Positions 34,711-46,900 of a stretch of DNA of 64,000 nt are shown here, piece by piece. Within the stretch, counting starts at the first letter, position 1. The number at the start of each line of letters is the position of its first letter. The translations under genes and the position numbers were made by a program. This stretch comes from Symbiodinium natans (lineage: Eukaryota; Sar; Dinophyceae; Suessiales; Symbiodiniaceae): contig CAJNDS010002181.1 of NCBI GenBank assembly GCA_905221605.1, positions 432,501 through 496,500 of the forward strand, written 5' to 3'. The notes under the pieces were generated by a model, which did not search any database, was not told where the DNA came from, and was given only the letters and a program-made list of their open reading frames with translations.

Positions 34711-34904
34711 GCCGATTGCATGATCCAAACCCTACATCCTAGACCCTACATGTAGGGTTTAGGGTTTAGGGTTTAGGGTTTAGGGTTTAGGGTTTAGGGT
34801 TTAGGGTTAGCAACGGTTTCAACAATTGGGTTCAGGTCATAAGTCTCTTCACTTTGAAATATACTTGGTTTGGGTACTAAACCCTAAACCCTAAACCCTA
34901 AACT

Positions 34905-34970
34905 CTATGTAGCAGCGCCGGCTCCTGTTTCATACGGCAGCTTGCTTTGGGAATAGACTTCGCAGCTTGT
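34905..34970 (-). CDS. PPR gene last exon with stop codon
   Basis: [21 protein letters not shown] then TAG at 34907-34905. Phase 0 in, acceptor CCGGCAG, in frame with the preceding short exon. The next gene on the same strand appears to start 195 bp further on. Another frame of the island is also open, so the stop is provisional. Confidence 0.5.
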   Translation of the reverse strand, partial: TSCEVYSQSKLPYETGAGAAT

Positions 34971-37900
34971 CTGCCGGAATGCCAGTCCTTAGTTCTCCAG
35001 GTCCACGCATGGGGCTTACAGCAGGGGTTAAGGTTTAGGATTTAGGGTTTAGGGTCCAGGGTTTACGGTTTAGGGCTTAGGGTTTTATAGCAGGGGAGTT
35101 TGGTGCTTATGGGGCGGCTTAGGGTTTAATTAGGGTTGAGGGCTTAGGATTTCTAAACCGCCACAAGGCTACTGTCGGTACTATAGGTGGAGACCCTAAC
35201 CACCGACAGAAAAAAGACAACATCAAAACACAAAACGCCAATATACAAAGAAACGCGCACACACACACAGACACACACAAATGCATACACATATAAACGA
35301 AGCAATAAGACATGGCCCTAAGCCCTAACCTAAACCCTAAGCCCTTAAACCTTGTTCCCTGAATCCCCTAAACCCTGAACCCCAAACTCTACAACTCTAA
35401 ATCCTAACTCCAAAACCCCCTAAACCCTAAACCCCAAACACTACAACTCTAAACCCTAAGTCCCAAACACTCTGAACCCTAAACCCCAAACCCTAAACCC
35501 CGAACCCTAAACCCTAAACCCTAAACCCCAAACCCTAAATCCCAAACCCTAAGACCATGATTTCCCTGCACCCGAGCACTCTGTCAACCTGGAGCCCAGC
35601 TGCTACGGTTCCATCTTCAGCATAGGACTCTAGGGTTAGGGTTTAGGGTTTAGGGTTTAGGGCGTTTGGCGTTTAGGGTTTAGGGATAGGGTTTAGGGTC
35701 AGGGTTTAGGGTTTGGGGCTTGGGATTCAGAGTTTAGGCTTTGGAGCTTTAGGGTTTAGGAGTTCAGAAGCCCTAAACCCCGTGGCAACAAAGCTCCACG
35801 CTGAATAACGAGACGGGTGTCAAGTCCAAGTTTACCTGGCCTCGGTTCCTTGGATCCACTTGACACGAGATGCCCAGCGTCTGGAGAAGGTTGAGAACCT
35901 CACAGGGCACGACCGGCTGTATTGCAAATGATGTGATATCCTTACTGCGGGAACTAAATTGAAGTTCCGCAACAAGAAACCACTGTTCTGACTGACTAAT
36001 TATAGCTTAGGGACATCGAACCGGAGATATACCATTTGTAGACCAGCTTTTGGCGTATAAGGGCATGAAAGGTTGTGGAGGGGTCTGGGGGTTCAGGCTC
36101 AGGGTTCAGTTGTGTCCATCGGTGTCCGTGAGGATTCTTTTGGGCTAAGACCTCAAGCCCCAAACCACAAGCCCTGAACATCAGGGCAGCATAGATGGGT
36201 TGTGCTGAAAACCTTATAGAACATCATTTATGAGTAGGTTCCCTTAGAAGGGAAGAAGGGGGATCTAATAATACCCCAAAGCACAATGCAGATAGGGATG
36301 AGTCTTTGGTTGTCGCAAGGCCTGGGGAATGAACTGGTTTAGTAGCATGGGTTTAGGGTTTAGGGCTTAAGTCCGGGGCAGAAGGGTTCAGGGCTTACAC
36401 AATCGTCCAAAGCCTAAACCCGAAACCCTAAACCCTAAATCCTACCCCCCCCCCCCCCCATGAAAGAAGTCCAGGCAACTGCATCTTGCACGCCCTCGCC
36501 AGCGGAGGCAGACCAAGCCTTTCATGGGCTTCTCTACTACCCCTCTCGATACTACCCTAAACCCTATAAACCCTATAACCCCTCCTAAATAAACCCTAAA
36601 CCCTAAACCCTAAACCCTAAACCCTAAACCCTAAACCCTAAACCTTACACCCTAAACCCTAAACCTAATCAAGGTCATGTAAGGGGGCGAACCTATATAG
36701 AGGGGGGTAGCAGAGCAGACCAAGCCTTGCGTGACTTGCCCCAGCCGGTGACGATGGCGACTCGCCCAGGGCTCGAGGCCAGGGTGGGCACAACCTTGAA
36801 GGTTTAGGGTTTAGGGTTTAGGGTTTGGGGTTTGGGGTTTGGGGTTTGGGGTTTGGGGTTTGGGGTTTGGGGTCTGGGGTTTGGGGTTTGGGCATTGGGG
36901 CTTGGGGTTTGGGGTTTGGGGTTTGGGGTTTGGGGGTTTGAGGTTTGGGGTTTGGGGTTTGGGGTTTGGGGGTTGGGGTTTGGGGTTTGGGGTTTGGGGT
37001 TTGGGGTTCGATCGGACTTGCGTCGTTCGATCAATGAAGTAGAGCATTGCCTACCGGGGTGACACACATGATCCACGCCTCGCAGCTTCATCAACTTGGG
37101 GTTTGGGGTTTGGGGTTTGGGGTTTGGGGTTTGGGGTTTGGGGTTTGGGGCAGTCTAGCACACGAACCCCAAAACAAGGCTTATTGTTCCGGGATTGGAG
37201 TAGTATGGTGTACTATGACATAAGTTTAATTAGAGTTCATCTAAGGAACCTCCGCCAGCCACCAGAGAACCGCCAGCATAGAGGAGCCGTACGAGTGACG
37301 GTGAACGTCCAGGGTACCGTCTTCCTGCAGTATATCCTGGGTCACTGCTCAGGACTTCTCATTCTCTTGCTATAAACATGTGGAGTAACAATATGGTTCG
37401 GCTGCTGTAGTAACTTGAAACATTGAAATTCCTCAACCTCAAAACTCAAAACCCTTACTCAACCCTAGTTCTCAGGCTACCCTAAGGCTCTTGGGCCCTC
37501 AAAACACCAGGAATTGAGACCCCAGAACCCTCCTCAGGAGGTACCAGTCCCTCTCTGTAGGACGGTCCATGGAGCCTCAAGGTAACGGCACCTGAATTCT
37601 AAACCGTACACCCTTAACCCAAAACCCCTAAACCCTAAACCCTGAACCCTAACCCTAAACCCTAAACCCTAAACCCTAAGGGTTCAGGGTTTAAGGTTTA
37701 GGGTAAGCCCGAAGCCCCAAGCCCTAAACCCCTGAACTTGAAATCCTTAATCGAAACCCAGCATCGGGCCAGATATCAGCCTTTAGGGCTGCCCGGAAGA
37801 TGGGGAAGCTCACCGGCTGCCTCACCTAGGTTAGGGTTTAGGGTTTAGGGTTTAGGGTTTAGGGTTTAGGGTCTAGGCCTTAGGGCTTCGGGTTTAGGGG

Positions 37901-40900
37901 GAACCGATAAACCCCCTGAAAGAATAGTGAAGCTGAGAGCCTCTTCAGCCAATTAACTAGAGGAAATTGGCAACCACCCAATAATTATAAAAAGGGAAAA
38001 TGAAAGCCATCTACCGACGGCCTGCCAGGTGACGACAGCATCCAGCATGCATGCATAGCAGATGAGGTTAGGAGCTAGATCACTTTCAGACATGTCCGTC
38101 AGTAGCTCAAGGGCGAGATTCCAGGCAGAACCCACGGACAAGGCGCCTAACGCGGCACCGTAGATTTGCTGGTTCAGGGAAATGGCACTGCTGTCCTTTG
38201 CGGCCTGGAAGACTTGTAGCCCGTACTGCCATTGCCCACTTCTGCGGCAGGCTGACAGCGCGCTGGCATAAGCATACCTTGGAAGCACAGTAACCATATA
38301 ATAATAAGGGTACCCTTTTTGGGGTTGACTATATAGGGGAACCGCGAGCCAAAAAAAAAAGGCAAAAGGGTACCACTGGGCTGCCATGGATGCTCATTGG
38401 GCACAAGGTTTCGGCGGGGCATCTCTTGGAAAAGTTGGAGTGCCCTCATAGGCTCACCGCCCTTGTCACAAGCGGTCATTGCAGCGGCACAGGTCGCGTA
38501 GCACGTGGACTCGTCCATAAGGACGAGGGCTCTTTCCCACTCCTGTGCAAGGCCGCACGCCCCGATGGCTGCAGTGTACCTTGACGGCAGACCCGGAGAA
38601 CGCCGAAAATCGAGATCATCTGCCCTACGCTACCATAATCCCGATTGAGGTATGTGGGACTATGAACCCTTTTAGGGTCCTGTGGTTTAGGGTTGATAAG
38701 AAGGGTAGTTCTCTAAATTAGGGTCCCTTTTGGGGTCCTTTTGATACGGGTGCCGTATAGGGGACCCAAAAAGGACCCCCCTATTATTTAGACATAAGTT
38801 GGTTTAGGGTTTAGGGTTTAGGGTTTAGGGTTTAGGGTTTAGGGTTTAGGGTTTAGGGTTTAGGGTTTAGGGTTTAGGGTTTAGGGTTTAGGGTTTCGGG
38901 TTTCGGGGTTTCTGGCGCCAAGGTACACCACCGCACTGGGTGAGGCCTCATTGGCCTTGAGCCCTGCTAGGAGCTTGAGTCCAACTTCCCAGTCAATCGT
39001 CCTATCGATCGCCTCGGCCACTGTGCCTTCCTTACTGGAACAGGTAGTTTAGGGTTTAGGGTTTAGGGTTTAGGGTTTAGGGTTTAGGGTTTAGGGTTTA
39101 GGGTTTAGGGAGCCAGTGGGGACCAAGGTATTCCCCCTCGAAAAAGTGCCCCTGTGAAGGGCATATGTTGGGGTTGCCTCATTTCCTACATTCCCAATTG
39201 AGAAACAGTACTTGAAGGTTCACGGGTACTGAGAAGCAGGGTTATAATTATAATTCAAGTACCCTTACGACACGGAAGGTTTGTTAACCATAGTTACGCC
39301 TAATTTGAACCTTTTTACTTATACTTACAAGAATGAGCCTCCAAGTCAGGCCCTAAACCCTAAACCCTAGCCCCTATAAAACCCGAACCTCTGAAAACCC
39401 TAAACCCTATAGACCCTTATCCACGTACCCACATGACAAGCAAGCCGTAAACCCTAAACCCTAAACCCTAAACCCTAAACCCTAAACCCTAAACCCTAAA
39501 CCCTAAACCCTAAACCCTAAACCCTAAACCCTAACCCTGAAACCCTAAACCAAGCTTCAGTGAGCATGCTCTCTGGGATGTCCCCAAGAAGGCGGCAGGC
39601 TTCCTGCCACTGCCGGCAGGCCCCCAAGGCTTTCATCATCTCCTGGGCTGGTTGGTTACAAAGACGGTTTAGGGTTTCGGGTGTAGGGTCTAGGGTTTAG
39701 GGTTCAGGGTTTAGGGTTTAGGGTTCCTAAACCCCTGTGAAAAAATCTCCCAACAAAGATCTCCTGAACTTAAGAGGGCTTTAGGGCTTCGGCGGTTTTA
39801 AGGGTTTTAGGCTAGTTTATGTAGATCCTCTCAGCTTAAGAGGGTTTTAGGGTTTAGGTGGTTTAGGGTTCTAGGGTTAATCTCTGTAAAGGAAAATGAA
39901 ACAGATCCCAGGGCCCTACCTAGTCTCAGCGTAGGCCCCCTGGGGAACCTGCTGGCGCGACAAAACCGCCAGCAATCTCAGAGCTTTCTCCCACATACCC
40001 AGCCGGCAGTGCACGGCAATGCTGCCTTCGTTCGGATCGACCTCGACCTCGGCACTCCTCATGAGTTGCAGCAGGGCTGGGATGTCAGGGACGCCCTTCG
40101 CATTGCGGCGAAGGCCGGCCAGGAAGTGTTGATAATTCAGCTTCACGCCCCGGGCATGCATCTCCTGTAGTACAGGCAGCAGCAGAGCGGAAGGGAAGCC
40201 CTTCTGCTTCTTCAAGAACTTTCTGGCTTTCGACGGATCTTTGCGCCACTGCTCGAATTTTAATGCACCGCGGAATCCATCCAGCAGCTCGCAGACCTTC
40301 ACGGTCTCGGGGTCGAGCCCTTTTGGAAGGGAAATTTGCCGGGCGCGCATGCTCTGCAAAAAGTCGCAGGCTGTCGACCAGTAGTTCCTCGGCACAGCAG
40401 CAACGATGGCACAAGGCGACTACTCTGCTACAGTGAAGTGCCTAGTGCTCTAGCTGCCAATTGAAAGCACGCACAACGACCGTAGCGAACCAAGGTTCAT
40501 ATCTGCACACGCCCCGATGGCTTTCGCGTAAGTGCTGCCATCTGGCTGAACTTTCCCTTTTGTCATCAGCTCGAAGATCTTCTTCATGTCGTCCGGATCC
40601 GACCCGCCAGGGTGTGCCAAAGCCGCATTAAGATGGGCGGCTGTGAGCTGCACTCCATTCCTCAACATCTCTCTGAGCACCTGCCTCAGCTGAATCGCGT
40701 CCATGTCCAACTCAGCCTCCAAGTAAGACACAGCCTGCATCGGATCTGCACGCCACTCCTCCAGCGTTTCCACCTCGAGGGCTTGGCAAAGTAGTGCTTT
40801 GGGGGTTAGTGCACTCTCCTTCAGCTGCTTCGATATTCTGAGGCTTGGTTGGCAGGCTGATGCTTCAGGGATTCGGGGTCAGAGCTCTGTTCCATGGGAT

Positions 40901-43900
40901 AGGGTTCAGCCTCCTGAGCTATAGCAGAGGTACAACCGTTTAGCCGGTGGCCTGAAGCAAGCAGTCCTCATCCAGATTGGCCTCGGCACCGAATTAACAA
41001 TGTACGACAAAACACAAGGTGTGCACCTATACATAGGTGTATATATATACATACATATACATATATACATACATATACATATATACATACATATACATAT
41101 ATACATATATATATATATATACATATATACATATATACATATATACATATATACATATATACATATGTACATATATACATATATACATATATACATATAT
41201 ACATATATACATATATACATATATACATATATACATATATACATATATACATATATACATATATACATATATACATATATACATATATACATATATACAT
41301 ATATACATATATATGCAATGACATATACAAACATTAACAAGCAACATATATGTATATGGTCTCGGGCTCCTGGGCCCTACCCACCCACCCACCCACCCAC
41401 CCACCCCCCCCACCCACCCCCCGCCCCCCTCACAACCTCCGATATCAAAAAACGATGGTGACTCCCCCCCCCACCCCCCCCCCTCCCTTCCCCCCCCCCC
41501 CCCCCCCGTCCCCCCAAACCCCAAACCTCTCCCCTAAACCTTAAACCAACCTTGAACCTCACACCCTTAACCTAAACCGTCAACCAAACGCCATCCCCCC
41601 ATTCACAGCACTGGCAGGCCGGGGTGGGGGGGGGGGGGGGCCTCAAACCCGAAACTTATGTAAACCCTAAACCTCAAACCTCAAACCTTAAACCCTTTAT
41701 AAACCCTAAACCCCAAACCACACCCAGGGGGGTCGCAGGGTAGCACGGGCGGCCGGTCTCTTAAACCTTCAACCCCAAATCCTAACCCCAAGCACCGAAT
41801 CACACCACGGGCCTAAACCTTATAAGACTCTAAACCCCGAACCCTAAACCCTAAACCTTAAGCCTTGAACTCTAACCCCCCAACCACACCCACACCGCGG
41901 GGGTTGGCCCTAAACTTAAACCTTACACCCTAAAACCCTAACCCCCCAACCACACCCACACCAGGGGTCGTGGGGGTAGGGATCCAAGGGAGGATGGACG
42001 GGGATACCATGGGCGGTGGGGTGGGGGGGGGGGGGGTGGCAGCCCGAGACCAGTGGCCTTTCGCAAGAAGTCCTCATTCGGATCGACCTCGGCACTCCTC
42101 ATGAGCTGCAGCAGCGCTTCGGTCTCGGTGAAGTCGTTCGCACAGCGGCCAAGGCCGGCCAGGAAGTGTTGATAATTCAGCTTGACGCCCCGGGCATGCA
42201 TCTCCTGTAGTACAGGCAGCAGCAGAGCGGAGGGGAAGCCCTTCTGCTTCTTCAAGAACTTTCTGGCTTGCCGAGGCTTTTTGCGCCACTGCTCGAATTT
42301 TAATTCACCGCGGAATTTATCCAGCAGCTCGCAGACCTTCAAGGTCTCAGGGTCGTGCCCTTTTGGAAGGGAAATCTGCCGGGCGCGCATGCTCTCGAGA
42401 AACTCGCAGGCTGTCGACCAGTAGTTCCTCGGCACAGCAGCAACGATGGCACAAGGCGAGCACCCGGCCATAGTAACTGGTTCTCTCCAACTCTTCAAAC
42501 TACAGACAACGGGTACACTGTGCTACTGTAGCGAACCAAGGTTCTTCTCTGCGCACGCCCCGATGGCTATAGCGTAAGAGCTGCCATCTGGCCGAACTTT
42601 CCCTTTTGTCATCAGCTCGAAGATCTTCTTCATGTCGTCCGGATCCGACCCGCCAGGGTGTGCCAAAGCCGCATTAAAATGGGTGGCTGTGAGCTGCACT
42701 CCATTCCTCAACATCTCTCTGAGCACCTGCCTCAGCTGAATCGCGTCCACGTCCAACTCAGCCTCCAAGTAAGACAGAGCCTGCATCGGATCTGCACGCC
42801 ACTCCTCAAGCGTTTCCACCTCGAGGGCTTGGCAAAGTAGGGCTTTGCGGGTTAGCACACACCCAGTCTCCTTCAGCTGCTTCGATATTCTGATGCTTGG
42901 TCAGCCCTGACGCTTCAGGATTCGGGTTTAGGGCTCCGATTTATGGGGTAGGGTTCAGACTCCCGAACTATGGCAGAGGCAGAACCGTTTCACTGGTGGC
43001 CTGTAGCAAGCAGGACTCCGGATTGACCTCAGCGCGCCGGCCGGCCCCCGGGGCTTTCAACATCTCCTGGGCTGGCTAGTTCTTAACTCAAGAGGATTTG
43101 GGGTTTGGGTGGTTTAGGATTCAAGGGCTCAAATCCGTAAAGGAAAAGCAAAGCAGATCCCAAGGCCCTACCTAGTCTCAGAGTAGGCACCCAGAGCTTC
43201 CATCCAGCCTTCTGCAGCGGGGGCATTCTTCGGCACCAAGCCGGACAAAAGCTGCAAGCGTCCAGTCCTCGCACCTTGAGACTATATGAATCTTGAAAAA
43301 ATGAGCTAAGACTTAAGCTTTATTTCTAGATCCTCAACGAGCTTACGGCCATGGCCCGTTATACTTCAACAAGGATTCGGGTAGCAATAAGAAGACCCCA
43401 GTTTTAGGGCTCAAGGAACAAGCCGTGGCAGCTGCTGTGTAGATCTCCTTCCTGGTAACAAGCCTCGGTTTGCCGGGGGCTTGCGCTACAACCGGTACAC
43501 CCTTCGTCACGCCGTCACGGAGGCCTCAGACCATCTTCTCAAAGTTATATCCGAAATAATTAGTGCTTGAAGCGTCTGGTCACGGTTTGACTACGCAACG
43601 CATCAACCAGCAGACATATGCGAAGCACAGTACACTTCGTACCTGAAGGGTAAGAAGCATGTCAGTGCCATACTGTTCCCACATAGGAAACAGCTGAAAA
43701 CCGCAAGGCCAAACAGAACAGGCCCTACAGTCTGCTATGCCTCAAATACTTTTTCAGACCCCAAAGATGAAAATGTGTCCCCTTACAAGGACAATGTAGG
43801 GATTGTTATTCTTTAATTTCTGGGAGGGTTCTTCAGCAAGTAGTAGTCAAGTACCTACTATCAAGCGCGCTTTTACTCCCTGTGTACCGCAGTTAGGGGG

Positions 43901-46900
43901 TGTCGAACTGCTCGTTTCCCCCCACGACGCCGCCCACCCAAATCTCCTGCGGCATCCAAGCCCCATGCCCTATACAGTTTTGGCTTTCCAACTACCTGGA
44001 ATCATCGAAGGCGCATTCGCCTGTCGACAATGTCTTGGAGGAGGTCACAAGCAGCATGCCAGGACGCGGCAGCATTGCACGCAGACGATGCCTGCAGCAA
44101 ACCCAGACCCCAAGCCCTACAAATAAAGCTTCGAATCAACCGAGCCGACTCAAACATGTACGACGAAAAAGTGTGCACACATGTATATATACACATATAT
44201 AGATACATACAAACCTACATACCCTGGTTGTTGGCCTGAAACAAGAAGTCCTCATTCGGATTGACCTCGGCACTCCTCATGAGTTGCAGCAGGGCTCCGA
44301 TCTCGGTGAAGTCGTTCGCGCTGCCGCGAAGGCCGGCCAGGAAGTGTTGGAGAGTCAGCTTGACGCCCCGGGCGTGCATCTCCTGTAGCACCGGCAGCAG
44401 CAGAGTGGAAGGGAAGCCCTTCTGCTTCTTCAAGAACTCCATCGCTTGCTGCGGCTCCTCTCGCCACTGCTCGAATGTTAATGCACCGCGGAATCTATCC
44501 AGACTCTCGCAGACCTTCAAGGTCTCAGGGTCGTGCCCCGCCGGAAGGGAAATTTGCCGGGCGCGCATGCTCTGCAAAAAGTCGCAGGCTGTCGACCAGT
44601 AGTTCCTCGGCACAACGGCGACACTGGCACAAAGCACAAAGCGAGAACCTAGAAACCAGTGCTCTCGAACGTTAAACCACAACGAGTACACTGTGCTACT
44701 GTAGCGAACCAAAGTTCTTCTCTGCGCACACCCCGATGGCTTTCGCGTACGAGCTGCCATCTGGCCGAACTTTCCCCCTTTTCATCTGCTCGAAGATCTT
44801 CTTCATGCCTTCCGGATCCGACCCGCCAGGGTGTGCCAAAGCCGCTTTAAAATGGGCGGCTGTGAGCTGCACTCCATTCTGCAACATCTCTCTGAGCACC
44901 TTCCCCAGCTGGCCCGCGTCCATGTTCAGCTCAGTCTCCAAGAAAGACAGAGCCCGCATCGGATCTGCACGCCACTCCTCAAGCATTCCCACCTCCAGGG
45001 TCGTGTTGAAGCCAGAGGGCTTAGGGTTTAGGGTTTAGGGTTTATCTCTGGCTTTTGTGCTTTGAGGTTCCAATCTGCTTTTCACAGTCTCCTTCTGCAG
45101 ACTTATGGTCGAGCAGCACCTCCAGGGGAAGCTCCTCAGCCTCAGCTTGTGCCTGGGCGGCTATGGTTATACCTAGGGTTTAGGGTTTAGGGTCAGGGTT
45201 TAGGGTTTAGGGCTATATCCCTACATAAAAGTACCCATGAGCCTCCTTGTAAGGGCGGGAGAAGAAGGGATCCCAAACCAGAGAGTGCAGCTGCATTGAG
45301 CAGGAAATGACAATGAAACCCCTGTGGCCATGGATGTACTTACAACAGGGTTTAGGATGTAGGGTTTAGGGCTTAGGGTTTAGGGTGTAGGGATTCACAA
45401 ACTACAAATAGATGGGAATGTTAAGGGGACATCCACCTCGGTATACCTTGCTATACAAAAACAAGAAGATTTTGTTCTGCACCCTAAACCCTAAACCCCT
45501 AACCCCCTAAGCCCGTAAACCCCTAAACCCCTAAACCATTTTGCGTTTACTTGGCGAAGAAACGGATGAATACTGTTTACGTACATGGAGAGCTTCCGGT
45601 ACAACATGACAATGCTTTCTTTGACCACAAATGCAAGCATGCAGCATACACGAACACAATTTATATATCAACATATGCATTGACGTTTGTGACGGAAGTC
45701 TCACACAGATGTCGGTGTGCACATATAAATTGAGACACAAAGGTCTGTACGTAACCCCCAACCCCAAACCCTGAACCCTAAACCCTGAGCCCTAAACTAT
45801 AGACCCTAAACCCTAAACCCCAAACCCTGAGTCAGGACACAGGTTGGTCTTGTGCTTGCTGCACAAGCTTCAAAGCAGACGACCACGCCTCTGCTTGCCT
45901 TGGCTGCTTTTTGTGAAAGCTGTTGAGGTTCCCTTTGGCTTGGAAGGAGGGACTGCAGGGTTTAGGGTTTAGGGCTACGGTTTAGGGTTTCTTGACCCAG
46001 CTCTATGTTCCGACCCCCGTCCCCGTCCCCCATCCCCCTCTCCCCGCTGTGCCACCCCTGCCTCGACCTAGACCCTAACCCTAAACCCTAAACCCTAAAC
46101 TCTAAACCCTAAACAAACCCTAGCCATTTCTTAGACCCAGGTGCTGGCAGGCGTTGATAGCGTTGCCCAGCGCGACGTCGCCTCCGTCGATCTGCAAGTG
46201 TGCCATTTGATCCAGGAGCTGCTTGATGTCCTGGGTTTAGGGTTTAGGGTTTAGGGTTTAGGGTTTCGGGCTTCGGGTTAAGAAACCGAGTGTTTTAAAC
46301 CCTGAACCAACCCGAGATTCCGTCCACTCGGCTCTACCAACATGGGCCATCGCTGCAAAGAAATGCTGGCGGTTGAGCTTGACCTGACGCCTCTCCATCT
46401 CTGCGAACAGCGGCGCCAGCCTTACTGGCAGGTTCATCTGAGTACTCATAGGTAGGGTTTTAAGTAGGGTAACTGTGGCCATACCCTGACTTCGGGTACT
46501 TATCACCATACTTATAAGTAACCATGCACCTTCCAGTGCCGGGTGTTGAGCGTTTTAGGGTTAGAGTTTTCACCAGCAATGCCGGGCTCAAAAGGTGCTT
46601 TTTTAAATCTTAATTGCTGGATTTGTTTAGGGGTTTGTGGGGGTAGGGTTTTGCCAGCAGAGAGTAGCAGAGCTGCTGCTCTAGTTGCAGAGAGCTATCT
46701 AATGCTTAAGTGTAGCTCGATGTATCATCTCGCTCTATCACATCAACAAGCAAATCACGACGGCATAGTAGAGCTCTTACCATGCTAGTGGAGTAGCTAC
46801 CTTGAGCTTCAGTGGTCGTAGCAGCTGACTGGCTCAGATTTCTAGGTGGCAAGACAAACCTGAGGGCTATAGTCCTAAACCCTAAACCCTAAACCCTACA

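Noticed and set aside
36804-37094. Frames rich in NPKPQT and GFGVWGLG
   Set aside because: Translation of TTTGGGG/CCCCAAA arrays. The same applies to the many frames ending in NPKP throughout the window.
40906-41524. Long Tyr-Ile and Ile-Cys repeat frames on both strands
   Set aside because: Translation of the ATACATAT microsatellite.
43803-44202. Plus-strand frames of about 100 codons
   Set aside because: They lie in an intron of the PPR gene with no splice support, and overlap an AT microsatellite at the end.
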